64,000 nt of DNA from Sphingomonas rubra (GTDB taxonomy: Bacteria; Pseudomonadota; Alphaproteobacteria; Sphingomonadales; Sphingomonadaceae): contig NZ_FOXP01000006.1 of NCBI RefSeq assembly GCF_900115745.1, forward strand, positions 1 through 64,000, written 5' to 3'. Made by a program: the position numbers and the translations under genes. The notes below the pieces were generated by a model. That model had not been told where the DNA came from. It saw only the letters and a list, made by a program, of their open reading frames with translations, and did no database searches. Positions 32,331 to 42,741 of this stretch are shown here, one piece after another (position 1 is the first letter of the stretch; every line of letters starts with the position of its first letter).

Positions 32331-34121
32331 TCAGCGGTAGAGCGCGTCCAGCCGCTCGCCATATTCCTCGCGGATCTTGTGGCGGCGGATCTTCAGGCTC
32401 GGCGTCAGCTGCTGGTTCTCGATCGTGAAGGGGGCGTCCGCCAGCACGAAGCGGCGCACCCGCTCGGTCACCGACAGGTCCTTGTTCACCCGCTTCACCG
32501 CCGCCGACAGCGCGGCGCGATAGTCGGGGTTCTCGCTCAGCCGGGCGAAATCGCAGCGGCCGCCGCCCCTGGCGCACCATTCCTGCGTCCACTCGGGATC
32601 GGGCACCAATAGCGCCACCATATAGGGCCGCCGGTCGCCGGCGATCATCGCCTGGCCGATCTCCGGCTGGAGGGTCAGCATCCCTTCTACCTTCTGCGGC
32701 GCGACGTTGTCGCCCTTGTCGTTGATGATGAGGTCCTTCTTGCGATCGGTGATCCTGATCCGGCCGGCCTCGTCGATCTCGCCGATGTCGCCGGTATGCA
32801 GCCAGCCGTCGCGCAGGACGCGGTCCGTCTCCGCCTCGTTGCGCCAGTAGCCGTGCATCACCAGTTCGCCGTGCACCAGGATCTCGCCGTCGTCGGCGAT
32901 CCGCACCTCGGTGTTCGCGAGCGGCGGGCCTACCGTGTCCATCCTGATCCCCGCCGAGGGCCGGTTGCAGGAGATCACCGGCGCCGCCTCGGTTTGGCCG
33001 TAGCCCTGCAGGAAGGTGACGCCGAGCGATTGGAAGAACACGCCGATCTCCGGATTGAGCGGCGCGCCGCCCGACACCATTGCTTTCAATCGCCCGCCGA
33101 ACTTCTTGCCGATTTTGGGCTTGAACAGCAGATCGACCAATAGCTGCGAGGGGCGGTCGAGCAGGCCCAGTCGCCCCTCGTACCGCTTGGTGCCGATGTC
33201 GATCGCGCGGCCGAGCAATTTCTGCCCCATGCCGCCCTGCTTCTCGATCGCCTTGCTGATCCGCGTGCGCAGCACCTCGAACAGCCGCGGCACGACGACC
33301 ATGATCGTCGGGCGCACCTCCTCGATATTGGCGGCGAGCTTCTCCAAGCCCTCGGCATAGTAGATCTGCCCGCCCAGCCCGATCGGCAGGAACTGCCCGC
33401 CGCTATGTTCGTAAGCGTGGGAGAGCGGGAGGAACGACAGGAATACCTCGTCGCCCCAGCCGAAATCCTCCGAGATCACGACCACGCAGCCGTTGACATT
33501 GTGCAGGATCGCGCCGTGATGCTGCATCACGCCGCGCGGCGCACCGCCGGTGCCGCTGGTGTAGATGATGCAGGCGAGATCCTCACGCGTGAAGGTTGCC
33601 TCCGCGGCGACCGTCTCAGGATCGGCTGGATGGTCGGCGATCAGCCGCTCCCATTGATGGAATTCGATCGAGCCGGAGGGGGCGCGCATCTCCTCCATGC
33701 CGATCACCGTCTGGCCCTGGTTGGAATGGAGCACGGCGGGCATCAGCACGCGGGCGAGCTTGGCGGTCGACACGATGATCCCGCACGCGCCGGAGTTCTC
33801 CAGGATGTGCAGGTGGTCGCGCTCGGTATTGGTGACGTAGGTCGGCACGGTGACGCAGCCCGCCGCCATGATCGCCAGATCAGCGATGCACCATTCGGGA
33901 CGGTTCTCGCTGACCAGCATCACGCGATCGCCGCGCTTCATGCCCACCGCCTGCAAGCCGCGCGCGAGGCTCGCCACCTGTTGCGCCGCTTCCGCCCAGC
34001 TGATCGACCGCCACGCGCCTTCCTTCTTCGCCCACAGGAACGGCGCGTCGCCGCGTTCGCGCGCGCGCGCGAAGAACATCGCGACGAGGTTGGGGAAATG
34101 CTCCAGCTGCCGGGCCATCAT
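32331..34121 (-). CDS. Long-chain fatty-acid-CoA ligase (AMP-forming synthetase)
   Basis: A 596-residue adenylate-forming enzyme that activates long-chain fatty acids to acyl-CoA. Signatures: P-loop-like IIYTSGTGGAPRGVMQHHGA, LSFLPLSHAYEHSGGQ, GYGQTEAAPVIS, GWLHTGDIGEIDEAGRIRIT then DRKKDLII (A8 motif) and a C-terminal lysine region in SLKIRRHKIREEY. It fits the FadD15 / AMP-dependent synthetase branch. ATG 34121 is preceded by a plausible GAGCAGGAGAGC site. Activated fatty acids could feed the wax-ester/PHA genes at 55-60 kb, which is inference. Confidence 0.92.
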   Translation of the reverse strand: MMARQLEHFPNLVAMFFARARERGDAPFLWAKKEGAWRSISWAEAAQQVASLARGLQAVGMKRGDRVMLVSENRPEWCIADLAIMAAGCVTVPTYVTNTERDHLHILENSGACGIIVSTAKLARVLMPAVLHSNQGQTVIGMEEMRAPSGSIEFHQWERLIADHPADPETVAAEATFTREDLACIIYTSGTGGAPRGVMQHHGAILHNVNGCVVVISEDFGWGDEVFLSFLPLSHAYEHSGGQFLPIGLGGQIYYAEGLEKLAANIEEVRPTIMVVVPRLFEVLRTRISKAIEKQGGMGQKLLGRAIDIGTKRYEGRLGLLDRPSQLLVDLLFKPKIGKKFGGRLKAMVSGGAPLNPEIGVFFQSLGVTFLQGYGQTEAAPVISCNRPSAGIRMDTVGPPLANTEVRIADDGEILVHGELVMHGYWRNEAETDRVLRDGWLHTGDIGEIDEAGRIRITDRKKDLIINDKGDNVAPQKVEGMLTLQPEIGQAMIAGDRRPYMVALLVPDPEWTQEWCARGGGRCDFARLSENPDYRAALSAAVKRVNKDLSVTERVRRFVLADAPFTIENQQLTPSLKIRRHKIREEYGERLDALYR

Positions 34122-34157
34122 GCTCTCCTGCTCGCGCCTTTCGCCGGGCGCTCCTGT

Positions 34158-35894
34158 TCATTCCGAGGGGCGGTTCGCCGGCTGCACCGCGCGGACCGGC
34201 GCCGTTACCGTACCGTTTTGGGAAACCGACACGCCCTCGCTGCGCGGATCGGCAGCACCCACCCAGCGGCCGCCCACCCGCTCGATCGCGTTCGCCTTGA
34301 GGCCCATCGGCGCGACCTCGATCCGCTCGCCGAGCGCGCGCAGGGCCGGTACCATCGCCTCCGCCTGCGTACCCGCCTCCGCCGTCGCGCTCAGGCCGGG
34401 CGCGTAGACCAGCCCGAGCCCGATCGCGTCCTGCGCCGACATCTTCCAGTCGAGCACCGCGATCAGCGCCTTGGCGACCTGCGCGATGATGGTCGATCCG
34501 CCCGCGGCACCCAGCGCGATCCGCACCCGGCCGGCGGCGTCGTACACGATCGTCGGCGCCATCGAGGATCGCGGCCGCTTGCCGCCCTCGACCCGGTTGG
34601 CGACCAGTAGGCCGTCCTTGACCGGCACCGTGTCGAAGTCGGTCAACTGGTTGTTGAGCACGATCCCGTCGGCCACCAGCCCCGATCCGAACGGTCCCTC
34701 CACCGTGGTCGTCACCTCGACGACGTTGCCCTGGCGGTCGACCGCGACCAAGTCGGTCGTCCCCGCCACCTCGCTGACCGGTGCGGGCACCCGCGGCGGC
34801 GCGCCCGGCGGCGTTCCCGCCGACACGCTCGCCATGGTGGCGGTGGGCGAGATCAGCGCCGATCGCGACGCGAGATATTGCGGGTCGAGCAATCCCTGGA
34901 CCGGCACCCGCACGTAATCGGGATCGGCGACGTAGAGGTTGCGGTCGGCATAGGCGAGCCGCGACGATTCCGCGAACAGGTGCCACGCGGTCGCGCTGTC
35001 CTTGCCCAGCCCGGCCATGTCGAAACGTTCGAGTTGCTTCAGGATCATCAGTACGGCGATCCCGCCCGACGACGGCGGGCCCATGCCGCACACCTTGTAG
35101 GTCCGGTATGTCCCGCACACCGGCGGGCGCACCTTGGCGTCGTAGCTGGCGAGGTCGCCCGCGGTCATCCTCGACGGGTTTCGCGCGGCGCCGTTCACGG
35201 TCGCGACGACCGTCGCCGCAGTCGGCCCGACGTAGAAGCTGTCCGGGCCTCGCGCGGCGAGCTGTCGCAGCAGCGCCGCCTGCGCCGGATTGGTCACTCG
35301 GTCGCCTGTCGCCAGCGACCGCCCGCCCGGTCCGGCGTAGATCGCGCGGGCCTCCGCCATCAGGTGCCCGCCGTAGCGCGCGACGCTGTTGACGAGCCGC
35401 GGGCTCGCCTCGAACCCGCCGGTCGCCAGCCGGATCGCCGGCGCGAACAGCCTTGCCCAGGGGAGCCTGCCGCCGCTGCGGTGCGCCGTCGCCATGCCGC
35501 GGATCGCGCCGGGCACGCCGACGCTGCGCCCGCCCGGCACCGCCTGCCGGTGAGACAGCGGCTTGCCGTCGTCGCCGTAGAACCAGCGCGGGCCGGCCGC
35601 GGCGGGTGCCGTCTCGCGCGCGTCGATCGTCGTGGTGCCGCGCGCGTCGTGCCGTACCCAGAAGCTGCCGCCGCCGAGGCCCGAACTCTGCGGCTCGACC
35701 ACCCCCAGCACCAGCATCGTCGCGATCGCCGCGTCGGTCGCCGACCCGCCCGCGCGCAGCATCTCCGCGCCCGCGGCCGCGGCACGTGGATCGGCGGCGC
35801 TGACCATGCCTGATGGCGCGGGCGCGGCACGGCGCGCCTCGACCGGCGCGGCGATCGCCAAGGCCGCGACCGCGGTGAGCAGGAACCTCTTCAT
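34158..35894 (-). CDS. ggt: Gamma-glutamyltransferase (secreted)
   Basis: A 578-residue periplasmic Ntn-hydrolase, made as a precursor and cleaved before the nucleophile threonine in VAGTTDLVAVDRQGN. A signal peptide (MKRFLLTAVAALAIAAPVEA) precedes the large subunit, which has GGSATDAAIATMLVLGVVEP and GLGGGSFWV. The small subunit contains LLVANRVEGGKRPRSSMAPT and GAAGGSTIIAQV. It transfers or hydrolyses gamma-glutamyl groups of glutathione. The gene stands between the acyl-CoA ligase and pyrD in the same direction. Confidence 0.93.
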   Translation of the reverse strand: MKRFLLTAVAALAIAAPVEARRAAPAPSGMVSAADPRAAAAGAEMLRAGGSATDAAIATMLVLGVVEPQSSGLGGGSFWVRHDARGTTTIDARETAPAAAGPRWFYGDDGKPLSHRQAVPGGRSVGVPGAIRGMATAHRSGGRLPWARLFAPAIRLATGGFEASPRLVNSVARYGGHLMAEARAIYAGPGGRSLATGDRVTNPAQAALLRQLAARGPDSFYVGPTAATVVATVNGAARNPSRMTAGDLASYDAKVRPPVCGTYRTYKVCGMGPPSSGGIAVLMILKQLERFDMAGLGKDSATAWHLFAESSRLAYADRNLYVADPDYVRVPVQGLLDPQYLASRSALISPTATMASVSAGTPPGAPPRVPAPVSEVAGTTDLVAVDRQGNVVEVTTTVEGPFGSGLVADGIVLNNQLTDFDTVPVKDGLLVANRVEGGKRPRSSMAPTIVYDAAGRVRIALGAAGGSTIIAQVAKALIAVLDWKMSAQDAIGLGLVYAPGLSATAEAGTQAEAMVPALRALGERIEVAPMGLKANAIERVGGRWVGAADPRSEGVSVSQNGTVTAPVRAVQPANRPSE

Positions 35895-35927
35895 CGGCGA
35901 CGATCGTAGCGGCCACGCACGCGCAAG

Positions 35928-36977
35928 TCAGCCCGTCCCGACCGCCTCGCCGACGCTGGCGAAGCCGTCGCGCGCCAGCAGCGCGTCGAGCCCGCGCAGC
36001 ATCCGGCCCGGCAGTCCCGGTCCCTCGTACACCATTGCCGTGTAGAGCTGGACGAGGCTCGCGCCCATCCGGATGCGCGCATAGGCCTCTTCCGCCGAGC
36101 CGATGCCCCCCACCGCGACCAGCGGCACGGCGCCCGCCGTCGCGGTGCGGAACGCCGCCAGCGCCTGCCTGGCCAGCGGCGCGAGCGGCGCACCCGACAA
36201 TCCCCCCGTCTCTCCGCCGTGGCGCGAGGCGAGCGGCGGGCGCGAGACCGTGGTGTTGCCGACGACCAGCGCGTCGACCCCGCCGTCGATCGCCGCCCGC
36301 GCGATCTCGTCCACCTGCGCGGTCGACAGGTCGGGCGCGACCTTCAGCCACAGCGGCGTCGCGCCCTTCACCTCCGCGCACGCCGCCAGCAGCTCGGCCA
36401 GCGCCGATCCCGATTGTAGGTCGCGCAGGCCCGGCGTGTTGGGAGAAGAGATGTTGATCGTCACGTAATCGCCGACCGGCGCAGCGGCGGCGACGCCCGC
36501 GCGGTAATCCGCCACCCGGTCGGCGGCATCCTTGTTCGCGCCGACGTTGATGCCGAGCACGCCTGTCCTGAGCTTCGTCGATGGGCGCTTCGCCGCCCGC
36601 GCCCGCTCGATCCCCGCGTCCAGCCCGCGATTGTTGAAGCCGTAGCGGTTCACCACCGCCCGGTCCTCGACCAGCCGGAACAGCCGGGGCTTGGGATTTC
36701 CCGGCTGGGGCAGGGGGGTCAGCGTCCCGATCTCGACCGCGCCGAAGCCCAGCCCGAAGAACCCGGCGATCGCCTCCCCGTCCTTGTCCACCCCCGCGCC
36801 GAGCCCCACCGGATTGGCGAAGTCGACTCCGGCCACTGTCGTCGCGAGCCGCGGATAGAGGGCGGGGCTCCGCGCCAGCGGCATCCCGACGCGCGCCCAT
36901 CCGCCCAGCGCGTCGATCGTAAGGCGATGCGCCCGCTCCGCATCGAGGGCGAAGAGCGCGGGGTGATACCAGGCCAT
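35928..36977 (-). CDS. pyrD: Dihydroorotate dehydrogenase (quinone), class 2
   Basis: A 349-residue membrane-associated FMN enzyme oxidising dihydroorotate to orotate with quinone. Signatures: NPVGLGAGVDKDGEAIAGFF, VNRYGFNNRGLDAGIERA, YVTINISSPNTPGLRDLQ with the catalytic serine, and LVAVGGIGSAEEAYARIRMG. A short unusual stretch, KRPSTKLRTGVLGIN, lies between the FNNRGLD helix and VGANKD; its codons (36561-36585) match an interspersed repeat core seen elsewhere in the window, so the repeat fragment appears to have been inserted in frame. ATG 36977 is the family start. It is otherwise normal in length. Confidence 0.93.
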   Translation of the reverse strand: MAWYHPALFALDAERAHRLTIDALGGWARVGMPLARSPALYPRLATTVAGVDFANPVGLGAGVDKDGEAIAGFFGLGFGAVEIGTLTPLPQPGNPKPRLFRLVEDRAVVNRYGFNNRGLDAGIERARAAKRPSTKLRTGVLGINVGANKDAADRVADYRAGVAAAAPVGDYVTINISSPNTPGLRDLQSGSALAELLAACAEVKGATPLWLKVAPDLSTAQVDEIARAAIDGGVDALVVGNTTVSRPPLASRHGGETGGLSGAPLAPLARQALAAFRTATAGAVPLVAVGGIGSAEEAYARIRMGASLVQLYTAMVYEGPGLPGRMLRGLDALLARDGFASVGEAVGTG

Positions 36978-36984
36978 GCGATGT

Positions 36985-37090
36985 CCTTCTCCCCTTCCAA
37001 GAGCGGGAGGGGCTGGGGGAGGGCGATGCAACGAACGATGCGCGGGCGGCTCTGCCCTCGCCCGTCCGCTCCCGCAAGCGGAGGAGAGCC
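36985..37090. repeat. Interspersed repeat, family B copy 1
   Basis: A pyrimidine/purine-rich inverted repeat (arms like CCCTTCCAAGAGCGGGAGG and CCGCTCCCGCAAGCGGAGGA) in the gap between pyrD and the rrf2 gene. Similar elements lie at 40303 and 43199. No gene. Confidence 0.6.
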
Positions 37091-37177
37091 CGCTTGCGAG
37101 TCGTTAGCAAAGATAGCGGTTGATCCCCCTGCCGCGCTGCACCATCTGCAATCCGAACGATACGGTCCGATTAGCCC

Positions 37178-37630
37178 ATGCGCCTCTCCTCCCTCGCCGA
37201 TTACGCGGTCGTGATAATGTCCGCCGCGGCCCGCCATTGCGGCGGCGTCGCGCGGCTGAACGCGACCACGCTCGCCGAGGAAACCGGCGTGCCGCTGCCC
37301 ACTGCGCAGAAGCTCGTCAGCCGTCTCGCCGCCGCCGGCCTGCTGGAGAGCGCGCGTGGACAGGGCGGCGGCTTCCGCCTGTCGCGTCCGCCCTCGGCGA
37401 TCGACCTCGCCGAGGTGATCGAGGCGGTGGAGGGGCCGATCGCGCTCACCACCTGCGTCGACGAGGCGCGCCACGACTGCGCGCTCGACGGCAGCTGCCG
37501 CGTCAAGCCGCACTGGGCGATCGTCAACCGTGCCGTCCGCGGCGCGCTCGCCGGCGTCACCCTCGCCCAACTCGCCCAAGCCGCCCCCGTACATGGCGGC
37601 CAACAGACCAAGATCGTGGAGATCGCGTGA
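37178..37630 (+). CDS. Rrf2-family transcriptional regulator of the SUF operon
   Basis: A 150-residue winged-helix regulator, first gene of the suf operon. The DNA-binding N terminus reads [16 protein letters not shown] with [20 protein letters not shown], and the Rrf2-type wing is [20 protein letters not shown]. Three cysteines, Cys93, Cys101 and Cys107, in [17 protein letters not shown] could hold an Fe-S cluster, as in IscR and SufR, so it probably represses suf when clusters are plentiful. The stop overlaps the sufB ATG. The upstream gap (37091-37177) should hold its own operator. Confidence 0.9.
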   Translation: MRLSSLADYAVVIMSAAARHCGGVARLNATTLAEETGVPLPTAQKLVSRLAAAGLLESARGQGGGFRLSRPPSAIDLAEVIEAVEGPIALTTCVDEARHDCALDGSCRVKPHWAIVNRAVRGALAGVTLAQLAQAAPVHGGQQTKIVEIA

Positions 37631-39114
37631 TGGCGACCAAGAACGCCGAAGCCTATGCCGCCATTTCGAAGACGTACGAGTGGGGCTTCCATTCGGATAT
37701 CGAGCAGGACTTCGCGCCCAAGGGGCTGAGCGAGGATACGGTTCGCTACATCTCCGCCAAGAAGCAGGAGCCCGAGTGGATGCTCGAATGGCGCCTGAAG
37801 GCGTTTCGCCTGTGGCAGACGATGGAGGCGCCCGACTGGTCGAAGCTCAATGTGCCGCCGATCGACTATCAGGACGCCTATTACTACGCCGAGCCTAAGG
37901 CGAAGCCGAAGCTCGGCAGCCTGGACGAGGTCGACCCCGAAATCCTGCGCGTCTACGAGAAGCTCGGCATCCCCATCGCCGAACAGAAGATGCTCGCCGG
38001 CGTCGAGGATCTGGACGACAGCGGTCAGCCCAAGCGCCGCGTCGCGGTCGATGCGGTGTTCGATAGCGTCTCGGTGGCGACCACCTTCCGCAAGGAACTG
38101 GAGGCCGCCGGCGTCATCTTCCGCTCGATCTCCGAAGCGATCCGTGAGTATCCCGACCTCGTCCGCAAGTGGCTGGGCAAGGTCGTGCCGCAGCGTGACA
38201 ATTACTTCGCGACGCTCAACTCCGCGGTCTTCTCAGACGGCACCTTCGTTTACATTCCTGAGGGCGTTCGCTGCCCGATGGAGCTGTCGACCTATTTCCG
38301 CATCAACGCCGAGAATACCGGCCAGTTCGAGCGGACGCTGATCGTCGCCGATAAGGGGTCGTACGTCTCCTATCTGGAGGGCTGCACCGCGCCGATGCGC
38401 GACGAGAACCAGCTCCACGCCGCGGTGGTGGAACTGGTCGCGATGGACGACGCCGAGATCAAATATTCGACCGTCCAGAACTGGTATCCCGGTGACGAGA
38501 ACGGCGTCGGCGGCATCTACAATTTCGTCACCAAGCGTGCGCTCTGCCAAGGCAGGAACAGCAAGGTGTCGTGGACCCAGGTCGAGACCGGATCGGCGAT
38601 CACGTGGAAATACCCCAGCTGCGTGCTGGCGGGCGAAGGGTCGGTGGGCGAATTCTACTCGGTCGCGGTCACCAACAACCGTCAGCAGGCCGACACCGGC
38701 ACTAAGATGATCCACCTCGGTAAGAACACCCGCTCGACGATCGTGTCGAAGGGGATCAGTGCCGGCCGCTCGGACAACACCTATCGCGGCCTCGTCCGCG
38801 TCGCGCCGACCGCCGAGGGCGTCCGCAACTTCACCCAGTGCGACAGCCTGCTCCTGTCGGACCAGTGCGGCGCGCATACCGTGCCGTATATCGAGGTCCG
38901 CAACCCTAGCGCGCAGATCGAGCACGAGGCGACCACTTCGAAGATCAGCGAGGACCAGATGTTCTACGCCCAGAGCCGCGGCCTCGACGCCGAGGCGGCG
39001 GTGGCGCTGATCGTCAACGGCTTCGCCCGCGAGGTGCTTCAGCAACTCCCGATGGAGTTCGCGGTCGAGGCGCAGAAGCTGCTCGGGATCAGCTTGGAGG
39101 GTTCCGTTGGATGA
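37630..39114 (+). CDS. sufB: Fe-S cluster assembly scaffold SufB
   Basis: A 494-residue SUF scaffold subunit that forms clusters with SufC and SufD. Conserved stretches: [94 protein letters not shown], and the C-terminal [20 protein letters not shown]. The beta-helix core and C-terminal helices look complete. The ATG at 37630 overlaps the rrf2 stop (TGATG). A family-A repeat follows immediately, before sufC. Confidence 0.97.
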   Translation: MATKNAEAYAAISKTYEWGFHSDIEQDFAPKGLSEDTVRYISAKKQEPEWMLEWRLKAFRLWQTMEAPDWSKLNVPPIDYQDAYYYAEPKAKPKLGSLDEVDPEILRVYEKLGIPIAEQKMLAGVEDLDDSGQPKRRVAVDAVFDSVSVATTFRKELEAAGVIFRSISEAIREYPDLVRKWLGKVVPQRDNYFATLNSAVFSDGTFVYIPEGVRCPMELSTYFRINAENTGQFERTLIVADKGSYVSYLEGCTAPMRDENQLHAAVVELVAMDDAEIKYSTVQNWYPGDENGVGGIYNFVTKRALCQGRNSKVSWTQVETGSAITWKYPSCVLAGEGSVGEFYSVAVTNNRQQADTGTKMIHLGKNTRSTIVSKGISAGRSDNTYRGLVRVAPTAEGVRNFTQCDSLLLSDQCGAHTVPYIEVRNPSAQIEHEATTSKISEDQMFYAQSRGLDAEAAVALIVNGFAREVLQQLPMEFAVEAQKLLGISLEGSVG

Positions 39115-39132
39115 CGAAACCTACCCACCTCT

Positions 39133-39218
39133 GTCATGCCGGACTTGATCCGGCATCCATCCATCCGCGAACTCCGGAGTTCGCGGTGAAATGGACCCCG
39201 GATCAAGTCCGGGGTGAC
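39133..39218. repeat. Interspersed palindromic repeat, family A copy 6
   Basis: Arms GTCATGCCGGACTTGATCCG and ...CGGATCAAGTCCGGGGTGAC, in the sufB-sufC gap just after sufB. Confidence 0.85.
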
Positions 39219-39229
39219 GTGGTGCCTAG

Positions 39230-39437
39230 ATGACCGTCGTCCACTCGCTCTGGCACGTTCGCGACGACGATGAACAAGGGGATTATGCCAAGCTCATCGG
39301 CATCTACTCATCCGACGCGGCAGCACGTGCGGTAATTAAGCGCGTCAGGAATTAGCCCGGCTTCAAAGATCATCCCGCCGGATTTCAGGTCGACCCCTAC
39401 GTGGTTGACGAGGACCATTGGACAGAAGGCTTCGGCA

Positions 39438-39451
<14 letters not shown>
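39230..39451 (+). pseudogene. Small WHV/YSS/DHWTEGF-type protein gene with an in-frame stop
   Basis: Starting at the ATG at 39230 the frame reads MTVVHSLWHVRDDDEQGDYA, KLIGIYSSDAAARAVIKRVR, N, then a TAG at 39353-39355, and continues in the same frame PGFKDHPAGFQVDPYVVDED, HWTEGFGIAQD to a TGA at 39449. The full sequence matches a small cytosolic family with WHV, KLIGxYSS and DHWTEGF motifs (I recall it as DUF7336, number unverified). TAG replaces a codon that is probably CAG in relatives. The downstream part overlaps the sufC leader, whose ribosome site lies inside it. It is either a decayed gene or a read error. Confidence 0.6.
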
Positions 39452-40292
<841 letters not shown>

Positions 40293-40302
40293 CTCCTTCC
40301 TT

Positions 40303-40432
40303 GATCCTCCCTGGTACGGGGAGGGGGACCATGCGCAGCATGGTGGAGGGGCTTCTCCACGCCCGCTGCGCATCGACGCCCGTTCCCTCCATCGGCGCCG
40401 CGCCTTGCCGCCTCTCCGCGAGCGGAGGGGAT
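40303..40432. repeat. Interspersed repeat, family B copy 2
   Basis: A composite, imperfect inverted repeat (TCCCTGGTACGGGGAGGGGG ... CTCTCCGCGAGCGGAGGGG) fills the sufC-sufD gap. Its 3' end supplies the GGAGGGG that acts as a ribosome site for sufD. Confidence 0.55.
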
Positions 40433-40437
40433 TGAGC

Positions 40438-41514
40438 GTGTCCGTCCTCGAACTCCCCTCCACCCGCGAGGAGGCGTGGCGCTACGCCGACGTCGCCGGC
40501 ATCGCCACCGCCGCCGCGCTGCCGCGTGATGCCACCGCGATCGACCCCGCGAGCCTGTTCCTCGATCTTCCCGGCGCGCGCATCCTGATCCGCGACGGCA
40601 TCGTCGACGAGAGCGCGAGCGACCTAGGTCGCGTACGCCTGACCCATGTCGCTGCGGCCGAGCACGCGCTCGGCCGTCGCACCGCCGGTCCCGGCTGGTC
40701 GCTCCGCCTCGCCGAGGACGCGGCGGCCGACCCGGTGCAGGTCGTCCACCTCGCCACCGGCGGTGCCAACCATCTGGCGTCCGAGATCGTCCTCGCCGAC
40801 GACGCGACGGCGACGGTGGTGGAAACCTACGCCGGCGCCGGCTGGTCCAACCGCGCGCTCTCCGTCAAGCTCGGCCGCGCGGCGCGCCTGATGCGTTCGG
40901 TCCGCTTCCTCCAGTCGGCCGGCTTCCAGTCGCTGCGCGAGGATGCCGAGCTGGGGCAGGGCGCCAGCCTGGTCACCACCTTTCTCGGCGCCGGCCATGC
41001 CGGCAGCCGCATCGACGCGCAGTTGATCGCGGGTGAAGGGACGTACACTGAGTACGGCGGCGCGCTCCTCACCGCCGACGAGCAGCGCCAGGAATGCGCC
41101 GTCCGCCTGCGCCACGCCGAGCCGAACGGCCAGTCGCACCAGCTGTGGCGTGCGGTCGCCGCCGACCGCTCCGCCGCCAGCCTCGCCGCCGCGGTCGAGG
41201 TCGCGCGTCACGCGCAGAAGACCGACGGGGAGCAGAGCTTGCGCGGCCTGCTCCTCCACCGCACCGCGACCGTGAACCTCAAGCCCGAGCTGGAGATCTT
41301 CGCCGACGACGTGAAGTGCGCGCACGGGGCGACCGTCGGCGAACTCGACGCGCGCGCGCTGTTCTACATGCAGTCCCGCGGTATCCCGCGTGCCAAGGCG
41401 CAGGCGCTGCTCACCCGCGCTTTCGTCGCCGACGCGCTCGACCGCATCGGCCTGGACGAGGTGCGCGAGGCGTTCGTGGCCGACGCCGACGCCTGGCTGG
41501 AGCGGGTGTTGTGA
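40438..41514 (+). CDS. sufD: Fe-S cluster assembly protein SufD
   Basis: A 358-residue SUF scaffold-like subunit partnering SufB and SufC. The N terminus has STREEAWRYADVAGIATA; the core is a beta-helix without SufB's cluster cysteines (DDATATVVETYAGAGWSN, VVHLATGGANHLAS); the C terminus carries the family's DVKCAHGATVGELDARALFY and SRGIPRAKAQALLTRAF. The GTG at 40438 is used with GGAGGGG nearby. It overlaps sufS by GTGA. A longer upstream frame overlaps the repeat and sufC antisense, and is not used. Confidence 0.94.
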   Translation: MSVLELPSTREEAWRYADVAGIATAAALPRDATAIDPASLFLDLPGARILIRDGIVDESASDLGRVRLTHVAAAEHALGRRTAGPGWSLRLAEDAAADPVQVVHLATGGANHLASEIVLADDATATVVETYAGAGWSNRALSVKLGRAARLMRSVRFLQSAGFQSLREDAELGQGASLVTTFLGAGHAGSRIDAQLIAGEGTYTEYGGALLTADEQRQECAVRLRHAEPNGQSHQLWRAVAADRSAASLAAAVEVARHAQKTDGEQSLRGLLLHRTATVNLKPELEIFADDVKCAHGATVGELDARALFYMQSRGIPRAKAQALLTRAFVADALDRIGLDEVREAFVADADAWLERVL

Positions 41515-42731
41515 GCGTTCGGACTGCCGGATCGGGAACGCCGCTGGACACGCTGGCCGACTTCCCGGCGATCCCGTCCGGCTGGGCCTATCTCGACACC
41601 GCGGCCACCGCGCAGAAGCCGCAGGTCGTCGTCGACGCGATCGCCCGTGCTTACGGCGAGACCTACGCCACCGTTCACCGTGGCGTGTACCAGCGTTCGG
41701 CCGAGATGACGCTCGCCTACGAAGCCGCGCGCGCGCGCATCGCCCGCTTCATCGGTGCGAGGTCGCCCGACGAGTGCGTCTTCGTCCGCGGCGCGACCGA
41801 GGGGATCAACCTCGTCGCTGCGTGCTGGGCCGCGACGCAGCTGAAGGCCGGCGACCGCATCATGCTGTCGATGCTGGAGCATCACAGCAACATCGTCCCA
41901 TGGCAGATGGCGGCGGAGCGCGTCGGTGCCGCGATCGATGTGGTGCCGCTGACGCATGACGGTCGCATCGACCTCGACGCGATGAAGGCGATGCTCACCG
42001 ATCAACATCGCTTCGTCGCGCTGACCCACGTCTCCAACGTCCTCGGCTCGATCCTGGATGTCCAGCGCGCGGTGGCACTGGCGCACGGCGTCGGGGCCAA
42101 GATCCTGATCGACGGTTGTCAGGCGGTGCCACGCCTTCCCGTCAATGCGGCAGCGCTCGGCTGCGATTTCTACGTCTTTTCTGGCCACAAGCTTTACGGT
42201 CCGACCGGCATCGGCGTGCTGTGGGGCAGGGCGGAGTTGCTGGACGCGATGCCGCCCTGGCAGGGCGGCGGCTCGATGATCGACAAGGTTAGCTGGCAGC
42301 GCACCACCTACGCACCGCCGCCCGGCCGGTTCGAGGCAGGCACGCCGCACATCGTCGGCGCGCTCGGCCTGCACGCCGCGATCGATTACGTCGACGCGAT
42401 CGGTCTGGAGGCGATCCACGCGCACGAAACGACGCTGGTGACGCAGGCGCGCGACGCGTTGGGCAGCCTCAACAGCGTCCGCCTGCTCGGTCCGGACGAT
42501 TCCGCCGGCATCGTCTCCTTCGCTGTGGAGGGGGTGCATCCGCACGATGTCGCCACCATCTTGGACGAGGGTCAGGTGGCGATCCGCGCGGGCCACCATT
42601 GTGCGCAGCCGCTGATGGAGGCGCTCGGCGTCGAAGCGACCGCGCGTGCCAGCTTCGGCGTCTATAACGGTCCGGCCGACGTCGATGCCTTGGTGACAGG
42701 CGTCGAACGCGTGACGCGCATTTTTGGGTAG
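41511..42731 (+). CDS. sufS: Cysteine desulfurase SufS
   Basis: A 406-residue PLP enzyme that takes sulfur from cysteine for cluster assembly. Signatures: AYLDTAATAQKPQVVVDAI, the PLP-lysine in FYVFSGHKLYGPTGIGVLWG, and the catalytic persulfide cysteine in IRAGHHCAQPLMEALGV. The start GTG at 41511 overlaps the sufD stop by 4 bases (GTGA). No SufE gene is visible here; SUF operons of alphaproteobacteria often have a sufE elsewhere. Length is normal. Confidence 0.96.
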   Translation: MSVRTAGSGTPLDTLADFPAIPSGWAYLDTAATAQKPQVVVDAIARAYGETYATVHRGVYQRSAEMTLAYEAARARIARFIGARSPDECVFVRGATEGINLVAACWAATQLKAGDRIMLSMLEHHSNIVPWQMAAERVGAAIDVVPLTHDGRIDLDAMKAMLTDQHRFVALTHVSNVLGSILDVQRAVALAHGVGAKILIDGCQAVPRLPVNAAALGCDFYVFSGHKLYGPTGIGVLWGRAELLDAMPPWQGGGSMIDKVSWQRTTYAPPPGRFEAGTPHIVGALGLHAAIDYVDAIGLEAIHAHETTLVTQARDALGSLNSVRLLGPDDSAGIVSFAVEGVHPHDVATILDEGQVAIRAGHHCAQPLMEALGVEATARASFGVYNGPADVDALVTGVERVTRIFG

Positions 42732-42741
42732 GGATATTCGC

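Noticed and set aside
33880..37110. A minus-strand open frame of 1076 codons crossing acyl-CoA ligase, ggt and pyrD
   Set aside because: It runs through three real genes in another frame, and is low-complexity Gly/Arg/Ala.
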